Assembly: GCA_017621885.1 (NCBI GenBank)
Contig: JAGASD010000006.1
Span: 55,993 to 119,992 of the forward strand
Direction of reading: 5' to 3'
Length of the DNA stretch: 64,000 nt
Source of the DNA: Clostridia bacterium
GTDB taxonomy: Bacteria; Bacillota; Clostridia; Oscillospirales; Acutalibacteraceae
The translations under genes and the position numbers were made by a program. Of the stretch, positions 34,111 through 43,286 are shown piece after piece; position 1 is the stretch's first letter, and each line of letters opens with the position of its first letter. The notes under the pieces are model-generated. The model ran no database searches and was not told the DNA's origin. It saw only the letters and a program-made list of their open reading frames with translations.

Positions 34111-34953
34111 TTAACCTCTGTTCTCAACATAATTTTTGAAACCGTCAACAAACTCAGCGGCTGTTAACGGCTCACCGTTTATTCGGACACCGTTTTTCTG
34201 TAATTGATAAGCAAGCTCCAACGGCTTTGGTACTGTTAACCCCATAGACTCAAGGTGTGATGCATTTGAAAACACCTGTGCAGGTGTTCCGTCAAGACAA
34301 ACCTTACCGTCATTCATAACAACAACGCGGTCCGCTTTAACAGCCTCATCCATAAAATGAGTTACAAGGATAACCGATATGCCGTATTCATTTTTTAATT
34401 TTAACAAGGTTTCAATAACCTCTCTGCGACCTTTAGGGTCAAGCATTGCAGTAGGCTCATCAAGAACAATACAGTTTGTTTTCATTGCAATAACGCCTGC
34501 AATGGCAATCCTCTGCTTCTGACCGCCCGAAAGCCTGTGCGGCTCATGATAACGGTATTCATACATATTAACCGCTTTAAGAGCTTCATCCACCCTTTTG
34601 CGGATTTCATCTCTCGGAAGACCGAGATTTTCAGGACCGAAAGCCACGTCGTCTTCAACAATTGTTGCAACAATCTGATTATCGGGATTCTGAAAAACCA
34701 TACCTATATTGCGTCTTATAGGAATCTCGTTTTTCTCATCGGCAGTATCCAGCCCGTAAGAAATCACAGTACCGCTTGTAGGAATATACAAAGCATTAAT
34801 AAGCTTTGCCATAGTTGATTTACCTGAGCCGTTATGCCCTAAAACGCAAGTAAATTGACCCTCATAAAAATCAAGATCAAGATTTTGAAGCACAGCCTCC
34901 TCTTCTTCAGAGTAGCTGAAGCTTACGTTTTTAAACTCTATAATTTTATTCAT
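34111..34953 (-). CDS. ecfA1: Energy-coupling factor ATPase EcfA1
   Basis: A 280-residue ABC ATPase with Walker A GHNGSGKST, the Q-loop FQNPDNQIV typical of the A1 type, signature LSGGQKQR and Walker B LDEPTAMLDP. It is the first of the three ecf genes. It lies three bases after the methyltransferase gene. Confidence 0.95.
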   Translation of the reverse strand: MNKIIEFKNVSFSYSEEEEAVLQNLDLDFYEGQFTCVLGHNGSGKSTMAKLINALYIPTSGTVISYGLDTADEKNEIPIRRNIGMVFQNPDNQIVATIVEDDVAFGPENLGLPRDEIRKRVDEALKAVNMYEYRYHEPHRLSGGQKQRIAIAGVIAMKTNCIVLDEPTAMLDPKGRREVIETLLKLKNEYGISVILVTHFMDEAVKADRVVVMNDGKVCLDGTPAQVFSNASHLESMGLTVPKPLELAYQLQKNGVRINGEPLTAAEFVDGFKNYVENRG

Positions 34954-34956
34954 ATT

Positions 34957-35823
34957 TTACTTTGTCCAAACTGCTGTTGAACCGCAAGGAAGTACAAGAC
35001 CGCTTTGAGTAACGGGAAGACCGATTTCATCAGCAAAAGCTTTTCCTCCGAAGCGTTTTGCAACGGTAGAATTAAGAATATAGCTCATAACCGCAGGAGA
35101 AACACCCGCTGTGTATGAATTAATCAAAACCGCTAACGAATTGTCTGTTAAAAGCTCCTTACAGGAATCAACAAATCCGTAAATTTCATTTTCAAGCTTC
35201 CAGACCTCGCCCCCGGGACCTCTTCCGTAAGAGGGCGGATCCATAATGATAATATCGTATTTATTACCGCGACGGATTTCACGGGCAACAAATTTCATAC
35301 AGTCATCAACAATCCATCTGACGCTTCTGTCAGCAACACCTGTTGAAGAAGCGTTTTCCTTTGCCCACTGAACCATACCCTTTGAAGCGTCAACGTGAAC
35401 AACACTTGCGCCTTTTTTCAAGGCACTTATTGTTGCGGCACCCGTATAGGCAAAAAGGTTAAGGACTTTAATGTCATATCTGCCGCTTTTTTCAATAATA
35501 TCCCCTACTAAATCCCAGTTACAAGCCTGCTCTGTAAAAACACCCGTGTGCTTGAAGCCCATAGGTTTAAGGTTAAATTGCAAATCTTTATAGCCTATTT
35601 GCCATACCTCGGGAATTTTTTTATAAAACTGCCATGCACCGCCGCCCTGATTTGAGCGAACGTATCTTGCGTGAGCATTTCTCCACAAATGATTTTCGCG
35701 CTTTGTATTCCAGAGAGCCTGAGGGTCGGGTCTTATAAGGAAAATATCTCCCCAACGTTCTAACCTTTCCCCGTCAGAGCAATCTATAAGTTCATAATCT
35801 TTCCAACCGTCGGAAACACGCAT
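34957..35823 (-). CDS. Class I SAM-dependent methyltransferase (RlmI-like)
   Basis: A 288-residue methyltransferase of the RlmI/YccW group. The SAM-binding loop is VLNLFAYTGAAT (near 120-131), an acidic residue follows in VVHVDAS, and the catalytic motif is MDPPSYG (near 195-201), typical of 23S rRNA cytosine C5 enzymes. The N-terminal PUA domain of RlmI is absent, so the RNA target may differ. It overlaps glmM by one base. Confidence 0.85.
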   Translation of the reverse strand: MRVSDGWKDYELIDCSDGERLERWGDIFLIRPDPQALWNTKRENHLWRNAHARYVRSNQGGGAWQFYKKIPEVWQIGYKDLQFNLKPMGFKHTGVFTEQACNWDLVGDIIEKSGRYDIKVLNLFAYTGAATISALKKGASVVHVDASKGMVQWAKENASSTGVADRSVRWIVDDCMKFVAREIRRGNKYDIIIMDPPSYGRGPGGEVWKLENEIYGFVDSCKELLTDNSLAVLINSYTAGVSPAVMSYILNSTVAKRFGGKAFADEIGLPVTQSGLVLPCGSTAVWTK

Positions 35824-37199
35824 TAGAGTAACCTCTCCCTGACAACCTGTGCAATTTCCTGAGCAAGCACGTTGATTTTATCTTCATCTTTACCTTCAAG
35901 CATAACACGAACAAGGGGCTCTGTTCCCGAAACACGAACAAGAACTCTGCCCTCGCTGCCAAGCTCTTTCTCTGCAGCAGCAATCGCATTTTTGATTTCT
36001 TTATCTCGGGGGAATCTTGCCTTACCGAAATCAGAAACACGAACGTTAAGAAGAACCTGAGGATAAACCTCCATATCAGAAGCAAGCTCTGAAAGTGATT
36101 TACCCGTTTCTTTCATTACGCAAAGAAGCTTGAGTGCAGAAAGCTCACCGTCACCCGTTGTTGCAAAATCGCGGAAAATAATATGACCGGACTGTTCACC
36201 ACCGATAACATAATCGTTCTCAAGCATATTTTCAAGAACGTATCTGTCACCGACTTTTGTTTTCTCGCAATGAATATCATATTTATCGCAGAAACGGAAG
36301 AAGCCCATATTACTCATAACTGTTACAACAGCTGCGTTGTTTTTGAGCTTGCCCTTGCTCTTCATATGCTTTGCAAAAATAGCAATAAGCTTATCACCGT
36401 CAACAACGTTACCTTTTTCGTCAACTGCAAGGAATCTGTCGGCATCACCGTCAAAGGCAAGACCTGCATCACAACCGTTTCTTACAACGAAATCCTGAAG
36501 AACCTCAAGGTGTGTTGAGCCGCAGTTTGCGTTAATATTTGTGCCGTTGGGATGACATGCCATAAAGAAACAATCATCACAAAGTCTCATAAATATTCTG
36601 GGGGCAGTTACTGAAGCCGCGCCGTTTGAACAGTCAACAGCTATTTTAAGTCCGTTGAAATTTTCAAAACCGTATTCCTTCAATTCATCCTCAGCCACGT
36701 GTCTGAGGTAGCTTGTGTAATCAATAATAGAAGTTCTTGAACGGATAACTCTGCCAACCTCACCGCCTACTTTCACGGGAGGAACCTGAGTTTTATCAAG
36801 AATAATGCTTTCTATCTCTTCTTCAAGAGCATCGGGAAGCTTGTAGCCGTTGCCCTGGAAAATTTTAATACCGTTGTATTCGCAAGGGTTATGTGATGCA
36901 GAAATCATAACAGCCGCATCGTACTCGTATTTTTTTACAAGATATGCAACTGCCGGTGTGGGAATTTCACCTAAAAGCATAACGTCTGCACCAACAGAGC
37001 AAAGACCTGCTGAAATTGCAGATTCAAGCATCTGCGAGGATGCACGTGTATCCATACCGATAAGCACTTTAGGTCTTTTTCTCTTTGTATGCTGTGTAAG
37101 AACCATTGCGGCGGCTCTGCCTATCTGCATAGCAAGCTCACAAGTAAGCTCAGAGTTTGCAACGCCTCTTGCGCCGTCAGTACCAAAAAGTCTACCCAT
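35823..37199 (-). CDS. glmM: Phosphoglucosamine mutase
   Basis: A full-length 458-residue enzyme converting glucosamine-6-phosphate to glucosamine-1-phosphate for UDP-GlcNAc and wall synthesis. It starts GRLFGTDGARG. The phosphoserine loop is MISASHNP (near 99-106), the metal-binding loop is DGDADR (near 245-250) and the C-terminal phosphate-binding motif is RVSGTEPLVR (near 420). It sits 31 bases after ruvB. Confidence 0.96.
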   Translation of the reverse strand: MGRLFGTDGARGVANSELTCELAMQIGRAAAMVLTQHTKRKRPKVLIGMDTRASSQMLESAISAGLCSVGADVMLLGEIPTPAVAYLVKKYEYDAAVMISASHNPCEYNGIKIFQGNGYKLPDALEEEIESIILDKTQVPPVKVGGEVGRVIRSRTSIIDYTSYLRHVAEDELKEYGFENFNGLKIAVDCSNGAASVTAPRIFMRLCDDCFFMACHPNGTNINANCGSTHLEVLQDFVVRNGCDAGLAFDGDADRFLAVDEKGNVVDGDKLIAIFAKHMKSKGKLKNNAAVVTVMSNMGFFRFCDKYDIHCEKTKVGDRYVLENMLENDYVIGGEQSGHIIFRDFATTGDGELSALKLLCVMKETGKSLSELASDMEVYPQVLLNVRVSDFGKARFPRDKEIKNAIAAAEKELGSEGRVLVRVSGTEPLVRVMLEGKDEDKINVLAQEIAQVVRERLL

Positions 37200-37230
37200 A
37201 AATAATCACTCCAAATTCTTATTTAAAAAA

Positions 37231-38283
37231 TCAATAGGATTCAAAACTACCTTGTGCATTTTCGTCAAACGGCGGATTAATACCTAAGTGACGATACCCT
37301 GCAGTGGTAACTTTTCTGCCCCTCGGGGTTCTTGCAATAAAGCCAAGCTGCATCAGATACGGCTCATAAACATCCTCAATAGTAACAGACTCTTCACCTA
37401 TCAGTGCGGCAATTGTTTCGAGACCAACGGGACCGCCGTTATAGTTTTCAATCATTGCGCGTAAAAGATTTCTGTCAACAAGGTCAAGCCCCAGCTCATC
37501 AATCTCCATACGGCCTAATGCCTGCTGAGCACTTTCTACGTCAATAATACCGCTACCCATAACCTCTGCATAGTCGCGTGTTCTTTTGAGGAGTCTGTTA
37601 GCAATACGAGGTGTGCCTCTTGAACGTGACGCAATCTCCAGAGCACCGTCTTTATCAGACTCAATATTCAGAATGTTCGCACTTCTCTGTACTATTCTTG
37701 CCAATTCTTCGGGCGAATAAAGCTCAAGCCTTAAAATAACGCCGAATCTGTCACGCAAGGGTGCAGAAAGCTGACCTGCTCTCGTAGTTGCACCGATAAG
37801 CGTAAATTTCTTTAAATCAAGACGGATCGAACGGGCCGAAGGACCTTTACCGATAATAATGTCAAGGGCAAAATCCTCCATTGCCGGGTACAAAACCTCT
37901 TCAATGCTTCTTGATAGGCGGTGTATTTCATCTATAAAAAGAACGTCACCGTCATTAAGGCTTGTAAGAAGTGCCGCAAGGTCACCGGGCTTCTCAATGG
38001 CAGGACCCGACGTCACTCTGAACTGAACCCCCATCTCATTAGCAACAATTCCTGCAAGGGTTGTTTTACCAAGACCGGGAGGTCCGTAAAGCAACACGTG
38101 GTCAAGGGGCTCGTGCCTCTTTTTAGCCGCTTCAATATATATTTTTAAATTTTCTTTTGCCTTCTCCTGACCGATATATTCATCAAGAGAATGGGGACGA
38201 AGTGACGTTTCAATATCCGTGTCGTCTGAAATATATTCAGGTGCTATAACTCGTTCTTCATCCGCAATGAAAAAATCATCCAT
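37231..38283 (-). CDS. ruvB: Holliday junction branch migration helicase RuvB
   Basis: A 350-residue AAA+ motor, driving branch migration with RuvA. It has an N-terminal [13 protein letters not shown] segment, Walker A GPPGLGKT (near 65-72), Walker [10 protein letters not shown] (near 115-123) and a C-terminal winged helix with TPRGR. It follows ruvA by 16 bases. Confidence 0.97.
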   Translation of the reverse strand: MDDFFIADEERVIAPEYISDDTDIETSLRPHSLDEYIGQEKAKENLKIYIEAAKKRHEPLDHVLLYGPPGLGKTTLAGIVANEMGVQFRVTSGPAIEKPGDLAALLTSLNDGDVLFIDEIHRLSRSIEEVLYPAMEDFALDIIIGKGPSARSIRLDLKKFTLIGATTRAGQLSAPLRDRFGVILRLELYSPEELARIVQRSANILNIESDKDGALEIASRSRGTPRIANRLLKRTRDYAEVMGSGIIDVESAQQALGRMEIDELGLDLVDRNLLRAMIENYNGGPVGLETIAALIGEESVTIEDVYEPYLMQLGFIARTPRGRKVTTAGYRHLGINPPFDENAQGSFESY

Positions 38284-38299
38284 ATTTACACACTCCCAT

Positions 38300-38914
38300 T
38301 CAGAAACGCAAGGTCATATTTTTAAGCGCACCCTTAATAAGCTCTTCAACAGAAAGGTCCGGTGAAAGCTTACTGACAGCTACAGAAGCCTCGCTTTGAG
38401 AATATCCGAGCGCTGTAAGCGCCGCAACAGCTTCGGAAGTATTGGACATGCCGTTAACTGTATTCATAGCGTTCGAGACGTTGCTGCTTTCTTCAGAAAT
38501 AAACGAAGCACTCGATATTTTATCTTTTAGCTCCATAACAACACGCTGAGCAAGCTTAGGTCCTACACCGTTTGCTCTTGTGATAGCTTTTGCGTCACCC
38601 GATGCAATTGCAACAGCGAGACTGTCGGGAGAAAGCTCCGAAAGAATTGCGAGCGCCGCCTTAGGTCCCACACCCGAAACGGTAATCAGCATTTTAAACG
38701 CATCAAGCTCGTTTTCGGTTAAAAATCCGAATAAATCGAGGGCATCCTCGCGGACGTTAAGATGAGTAAAAACAGTTATATCTTCACCTTTTTTTAAAGC
38801 AAGTGCAGAAAGCGTATTACGTGTTGTCTGACACTTAAAAGCAACACCTCCGCAAGAAATCGCTATACTCTGTTCATCTTTAAAAACAAGTTTACCTGTA
38901 AGGCTGTAAAACAT
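38300..38914 (-). CDS. ruvA: Holliday junction DNA-binding protein RuvA
   Basis: A 204-residue protein. An N-terminal OB fold ([16 protein letters not shown] near 50-65) is followed by tandem helix-hairpin-helix motifs ([13 protein letters not shown] and [19 protein letters not shown]) and a C-terminal RuvB-binding three-helix domain ([12 protein letters not shown]). It targets RuvB to four-way junctions. It begins one base after ruvC. Confidence 0.96.
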   Translation of the reverse strand: MFYSLTGKLVFKDEQSIAISCGGVAFKCQTTRNTLSALALKKGEDITVFTHLNVREDALDLFGFLTENELDAFKMLITVSGVGPKAALAILSELSPDSLAVAIASGDAKAITRANGVGPKLAQRVVMELKDKISSASFISEESSNVSNAMNTVNGMSNTSEAVAALTALGYSQSEASVAVSKLSPDLSVEELIKGALKNMTLRF

Positions 38915-38915
38915 T

Positions 38916-39413
38916 TCATTTACCTCCTAAATTGAGCATTACTGAGCCGCTTGAATGGCCGTGGCAAATAGCAAGAGCCAAAGCATCAGCCGCATCATCG
39001 GGCTTAGGGATTGTATCCAGATGCAAAAACATCCTTGTCATTTCCTGCACCTGAGTCTTTTCAGCTCTGCCGTAACCCACAATACTTTGTTTAACCTGTA
39101 AAGGCGTGTATTCATAAACAGGAATACCGAGTTTTTGCACTGCAAGAACTATAACACCTCTCGCCTGTGCAACGTCAATAGCAGTTTTCTGGTTAGTGTT
39201 AAAATACAATCTTTCGATACTCACCGCGTCAGGCTTGAATTTAACAAGGAGCTCGGTTAAATCATTGTAAATTTTTATAAGGCGTTCATTAAAGGGCATA
39301 TCTTTATCGGTGGTTACGGCACCGTAGCCCAAAAGAGTAAAGTCGTTACGCTCATAACGTACCACTCCGCAGCCTACAATTGCATATCCCGGATCTATGC
39401 CGAAAATTACCAC
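38916..39413 (-). CDS. ruvC: Holliday junction resolvase RuvC
   Basis: A 165-residue endonuclease. It begins VIFGIDPG, with the first catalytic Asp at residue 6. It contains E in SIERLY (near 69) and D-D near the C-terminus in KPDDAADALALA. The start is a GTG at 39411-39413 after GGCGGTGA. It is the first gene of a long minus-strand cluster and lies 40 bases downstream of a strong promoter. Confidence 0.96.
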   Translation of the reverse strand: MVIFGIDPGYAIVGCGVVRYERNDFTLLGYGAVTTDKDMPFNERLIKIYNDLTELLVKFKPDAVSIERLYFNTNQKTAIDVAQARGVIVLAVQKLGIPVYEYTPLQVKQSIVGYGRAEKTQVQEMTRMFLHLDTIPKPDDAADALALAICHGHSSGSVMLNLGGK

Positions 39414-39452
39414 TTAATCACCGCCTGAAACACCACTTAAAATTTTCAAATT

Positions 39453-39482
39453 ATTATACCATATAATAGTATAAAATATCAA
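39453..39482 (-). promoter_or_regulatory. Sigma-A promoter of the ruvC cluster
   Basis: On the minus strand TTGATA is 18 bases from TATAAT. It is the only strong promoter I found for the run of genes from ruvC down to the Clp ATPase. Confidence 0.7.
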
Positions 39483-39526
39483 CTGTTTATGCGTATTTTT
39501 TACCTATCAATGTATTAAAAAATATA

Positions 39527-39555
39527 TTGATTTTACCGATGCAAATTGGTATAAT
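39527..39555 (+). promoter_or_regulatory. Sigma-A promoter of the SH3/radical SAM operon
   Basis: TTGATT is 17 bases from a perfect TATAAT, about 50 bases before the ATG at 39605. It is divergent from the ruvC promoter. Confidence 0.7.
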
Positions 39556-39604
39556 TGTGTTAATTGATATGCTTTTACTAAAAACTTGAAAGGCAGGGTT
39601 AATT

Positions 39605-40288
39605 ATGGCAAAAGCAACTAACAAAAACAACCTACTTCTCACAATTTCTGCGATACTCATTGTTATTGCAGTTATTATAACAATTGTTGCAACAGTTTAT
39701 GAAAAAAATGCTTCCAAATCACCTTCAAGCTCAGAAACAGCAGACGTTGTTTCATCAATCGAATCAACAACAGATGAAACAAAAAAAGCCGACGACGGAA
39801 AGAAGCCTGAAACGACCAAACCCGAAACAACCAAGCCCGAAACAACTGCTTCCGCCTCTTCAACGGGTAAAACCGGCAAATACACCGTCAACACTCAGAA
39901 TGACCCTTTGAGCATAAGACTTAACGCAACCGATGACACAAGCACTATCGGCTCTATCCCCAAGGGTACAGAAATCGAAATACTTGCGGTTTACGGCGAC
40001 TGGGGTTACGTTAACCACAACGGCACAGGCGGATGGGTTTCTATGAAATTCGTTAAATTCGTATCCGCATCGACCGAAGCCCAGAAGAACACAACGGGTA
40101 AATACACGGTTTCAGACAGCGGTTCCGTAAGCATCAGAATCAAAGCCGAAAACGGAGCTCCCACAGACGGCAGTGTCCCCTCCGGAGCAGAGGTTGAAAT
40201 TCTTGCTGTATGCGGTGACTGGGGCTATATGAAATACCAAGACGATATGGGATGGCTCCCATTCGACAGTCTTAAAAAGGCAGCTTAA
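39605..40288 (+). CDS. Membrane-anchored protein with two bacterial SH3 domains
   Basis: A 227-residue protein with an N-terminal membrane helix (about 10-31), a Ser/Thr/Lys/Pro linker with three PETTK-type repeats (about 65-85) and two SH3 domains (about 92-150 and 165-224). Both end in the same GDWGYV/GDWGYMKY motif. Bacterial SH3 domains commonly bind peptidoglycan peptides or metals, so an extracytoplasmic wall-binding role is likely. The radical SAM gene starts four bases after its stop. Confidence 0.8.
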   Translation: MAKATNKNNLLLTISAILIVIAVIITIVATVYEKNASKSPSSSETADVVSSIESTTDETKKADDGKKPETTKPETTKPETTASASSTGKTGKYTVNTQNDPLSIRLNATDDTSTIGSIPKGTEIEILAVYGDWGYVNHNGTGGWVSMKFVKFVSASTEAQKNTTGKYTVSDSGSVSIRIKAENGAPTDGSVPSGAEVEILAVCGDWGYMKYQDDMGWLPFDSLKKAA

Positions 40289-40291
40289 ACT

Positions 40292-41182
40292 ATGTATATA
40301 TGTAACGATTGCCCAAGAAAATGCAACAAAGAAAGAAAAGCTCTTACCGACAGCGGTAAGGGCTTTTGCCGTATGGGTGAAAACCCCGTTATTGCAAGAG
40401 CAGACCTTCACTTCTGGGAAGAACCGCCTATAAGCGGAACAAACGGAAGCGGAACCGTTTTTTTCAGCGGATGCAACCTTCAATGTATTTATTGTCAGAA
40501 CAGAAAAATAAGCCGCGGTAAATTCGGAAAAGAAATCACCGTAGAAGAATTAAAAGAAATTTACAAGGAGCTCATAAAAAAAGGTGCTCACAATATTAAT
40601 CTTGTTACGGGAACACATTTTATTAAAGCAATTGCAGAATCGTTTGAAGAACCCCTCCCTGTCCCCGTTGTTTACAACTGCGGCGGTTACGAAACAATTG
40701 AGGCCTTACGAAAGCTCGAAGGTAAAATTGATATATATTTACCCGATTTAAAATATTTTGATAACACACTCGCAATTAAATATTCTAACGCACCCGATTA
40801 TTTCTCCGTTGCAACGTCTGCAATCAAGGAAATGTACCGTCAGGTGGGTAAATACCAAATTGACGAAAACGGCATTATGAAAAAAGGTGTTATAATCCGT
40901 CACCTTATTCTTCCGGGTCAGCTTGAAAACACCAAAAGAGTTATTGATTGGGTAAAAGACTCTTTCAACGAAGGTGAAATTCTTTTCAGTCTTATGAGTC
41001 AGTTTACCCCTACACCTGACTGTAATTGCGACAGTCTTTCACGCAGACTTACACAAGAAGAATACGATGAAGTTGAAGATTACTTGTTAAAATCGGGAAT
41101 TGAAGACGGTTTTATGCAGGAGCTGTCTTCTGCTTCGGAAGAATACGTACCCCCCTTTGAAATCGGCACATATATCGAATAA
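40292..41182 (+). CDS. PflA-like radical SAM protein
   Basis: A 296-residue radical SAM enzyme with the CxxxCxxC motif at C61, C65 and C68 (CNLQCIYC). A second Cys cluster is at the N-terminus (C4, C7, C11, C26). It resembles the uncharacterised PflA-related branch rather than classical pyruvate-formate-lyase activase. A glycine-rich SAM loop is seen in NCGGYET near residue 129. No glycyl radical enzyme partner is nearby, so the substrate is unknown. It is coupled to the upstream SH3 gene. Confidence 0.82.
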   Translation: MYICNDCPRKCNKERKALTDSGKGFCRMGENPVIARADLHFWEEPPISGTNGSGTVFFSGCNLQCIYCQNRKISRGKFGKEITVEELKEIYKELIKKGAHNINLVTGTHFIKAIAESFEEPLPVPVVYNCGGYETIEALRKLEGKIDIYLPDLKYFDNTLAIKYSNAPDYFSVATSAIKEMYRQVGKYQIDENGIMKKGVIIRHLILPGQLENTKRVIDWVKDSFNEGEILFSLMSQFTPTPDCNCDSLSRRLTQEEYDEVEDYLLKSGIEDGFMQELSSASEEYVPPFEIGTYIE

Positions 41183-41190
41183 TTTTTATC

Positions 41191-41217
41191 ACCAACCCAA
41201 AGCAGCCTCATATTATG
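41191..41217 (+). promoter_or_regulatory. SigK-like sporulation promoter candidate
   Basis: AC at 41191-41192 is 16 bases from CATATTATG at 41209-41217. The B. subtilis SigK consensus, from memory, is AC-N16-CATANNNTA, so all but the final base agree. It lies about 48 bases upstream of a Cys-rich coat-like gene. A short AT-rich pattern like this can occur by chance. Confidence 0.4.
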
Positions 41218-41264
41218 TATTGAAGTTATACATTGCTTCAAATTCATAATCAGGAGGAAAAAAT

Positions 41265-42101
41265 ATGTCCGACAAAAAAGCTTTTTCCGGACCCGACCTG
41301 CACCACATTAAAGAAGCTATATGTGTTGATACCAACAGAGTCTATGACTCTTGCGCCGACAAAGACTGCATAACCGATCTGCGCGTGTATCTTACCGATT
41401 GCAATCAACATACCCTTGAAAACGCTTCTGTTGTGCGCCCCAAATGTGCAGAAATACTTAACTGTGTTATTGAGGTAGAAAAAGTACCCTTTAACAAAGG
41501 CTGTTACTCGGTAGACATTACTTTTTTCGTAAAGGTTACATTGGAAGCGCTCTCTTGCCCATCTGCACCGTCAACAACAATTGACGGACTTGTAACCTTC
41601 GGTAAAAAATGCATACTTTACGGAAGTGACGGCAACGTTAAAATCTTTACATCTAATTATGTTTGCGACGGAAACGACGAGCAAAACCCCGTTACCAACA
41701 CCAACCCCAAAGCCAAGGTACAGTGTGTTGACCCCATTATTCTTGATGCGCAGATTTGCAGAATTTGTGATTGCTGCAACACCTTAGGCGATTGCTGTGA
41801 TAATATTCCGAGAAAAATCTGCCGCTGCTTTGAGGGAAATTTCGGCAACTACGGAGAAAAAGCAATAAAGGTTACTCTTGGTATATTTACAATTGTACAG
41901 CTTGAAAGAGATGTCCAGATGCTCATTCCGGCTTATGATTTCTGCGTACCCACCAAAGAATGCTGTTGTGACACAGAAGATCCCTGCGACACCTTCAAAC
42001 GCATAGGCTTCCCTATTGATGAATTTTTCCCGCCCAGCTGTAAAGACAACGACAATACCGCATATTTTAACCCCACGGGCAGTTGCGGATGTTCTAAATA
42101 A
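41265..42101 (+). CDS. Cys-rich protein, possible spore coat component
   Basis: A 278-residue protein with 27 cysteines (about one in ten), including CDCC, DCCD and ECCCDTEDPCD clusters in the second half. The N-terminal half has ICVDTNRVYDSCADKDCITDL and a beta-rich stretch with VPFNKGCYSVDITFFVKV. I believe it is a conserved Clostridial family of unknown function. The Cys content is typical of spore coat or exosporium proteins that crosslink. There is no signal peptide, as expected for a mother-cell product. The ribosome site AGGAGG is strong. A terminator follows. Confidence 0.75.
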   Translation: MSDKKAFSGPDLHHIKEAICVDTNRVYDSCADKDCITDLRVYLTDCNQHTLENASVVRPKCAEILNCVIEVEKVPFNKGCYSVDITFFVKVTLEALSCPSAPSTTIDGLVTFGKKCILYGSDGNVKIFTSNYVCDGNDEQNPVTNTNPKAKVQCVDPIILDAQICRICDCCNTLGDCCDNIPRKICRCFEGNFGNYGEKAIKVTLGIFTIVQLERDVQMLIPAYDFCVPTKECCCDTEDPCDTFKRIGFPIDEFFPPSCKDNDNTAYFNPTGSCGCSK

Positions 42102-42118
42102 TCAGCTTATAACCGACA

Positions 42119-42155
42119 AACGAGGATGATTGCAAAATCATCCTCGTTAATTTTT
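42119..42155 (+). terminator. Terminator of the Cys-rich gene
   Basis: A perfect 13-bp stem AACGAGGATGATT/AATCATCCTCGTT with a four-base loop is followed by AATTTTTAT. Confidence 0.9.
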
Positions 42156-43248
42156 ATCCTTCGTAAACTATATTTTCCTGAATCATTTTATCGATATTTG
42201 AGCCGTCATACCACTGACCTTCAATATCAACGGTTGTTTTAACATCTTTACCCTCAATTGCAAAAACACATTGCTCAACCGCATTATAACCGATACTGTA
42301 AGAGTCCTGTGCCACAGAACCGATTAATTTTGATTTTGCGTCAGCATTTTTCATCCATTGAATCTGTTTTGTGCCTGCATCGAACCCGCAAAACAGAACT
42401 CCGTCATACTTACCTGCATTTGAAGCAATTGCATCACTCACCTGCTTTACAACACCTTCGTTTGACATAAATACTGCCTTTGCTTTTTTCTCAACCAAAG
42501 CATTTAATGCATCAATATAAGCGTTGTTTGCATCACCGGGTTTTACCTCTTTTTCAATTTTATATTTACCCTTTGTTGCTTCATCGGCATCCGCAAGCTC
42601 CGTGAATTTTTCAATAAATCCCGTGGCGCGGTCAATGCCCGTCTGTGTTTCATCATGCTGAATAACACCGATTACATAAGAATCTTTTGATTTAGAAATA
42701 TCCTCTTTAATTGCCTTAAAGAAATTTTCTGCATTAAGTGCTGCCGCTTTTTTATTTGAGGTTGAAACAGATGAAACAATGGGATTTTTATTCTGACTGT
42801 CAAGCGTTTTCAAATCAGCTTCCCATATACCGCTGTCAAACTGCACTACGGGAATTTTTTTGTCATAAGCCTGAGTGAGCATATCAGCAAAGCCTTCACC
42901 GATTGTTGCTATAACAAGACCCGATACATCGTTCGAAAGCGCGGTCTGTACCATTTCCTTCTGTGACGGCAAATCAGACGAGCTTTCCGATGCAGGTCCA
43001 CGGAACGTAATATTATATCCGTATTTTTTGCCTGCATCTTCAGCACCCTTTTTAACAGCCTGCCAGAAAGCGTGGGACTCACCTTTTGCTACAACAGCGA
43101 TGGTTTTATTTGCAGTAACGTTATTTGTTTCACCTGTGTTACCGCCCGTTGTGTTTGTTGCATCACCGTTATCCTCACCGCATCCGCTGAACACTGACAA
43201 AAGCATTACCAAAACACATACCAAAGAAATTAACTTTTTAATCTTCAT
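42154..43248 (-). CDS. Sugar ABC transporter substrate-binding lipoprotein (RbsB type)
   Basis: A 364-residue lipoprotein. The signal peptide ends in a lipobox VFSGC with C23 as the lipidated residue, followed by an Asn/Thr/Gly linker. A periplasmic-binding-protein fold of the LacI/ribose type begins at KTIAVVAKGESHAFW (about 49). It captures a sugar outside the cell for the permease next door. The specific sugar cannot be told. It is the third gene of the operon, 38 bases after the permease. Confidence 0.88.
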   Translation of the reverse strand: MKIKKLISLVCVLVMLLSVFSGCGEDNGDATNTTGGNTGETNNVTANKTIAVVAKGESHAFWQAVKKGAEDAGKKYGYNITFRGPASESSSDLPSQKEMVQTALSNDVSGLVIATIGEGFADMLTQAYDKKIPVVQFDSGIWEADLKTLDSQNKNPIVSSVSTSNKKAAALNAENFFKAIKEDISKSKDSYVIGVIQHDETQTGIDRATGFIEKFTELADADEATKGKYKIEKEVKPGDANNAYIDALNALVEKKAKAVFMSNEGVVKQVSDAIASNAGKYDGVLFCGFDAGTKQIQWMKNADAKSKLIGSVAQDSYSIGYNAVEQCVFAIEGKDVKTTVDIEGQWYDGSNIDKMIQENIVYEG

Positions 43249-43286
43249 TTTTTCCTCCTGATTAAGAGATGAGCACTGTCACCAAA

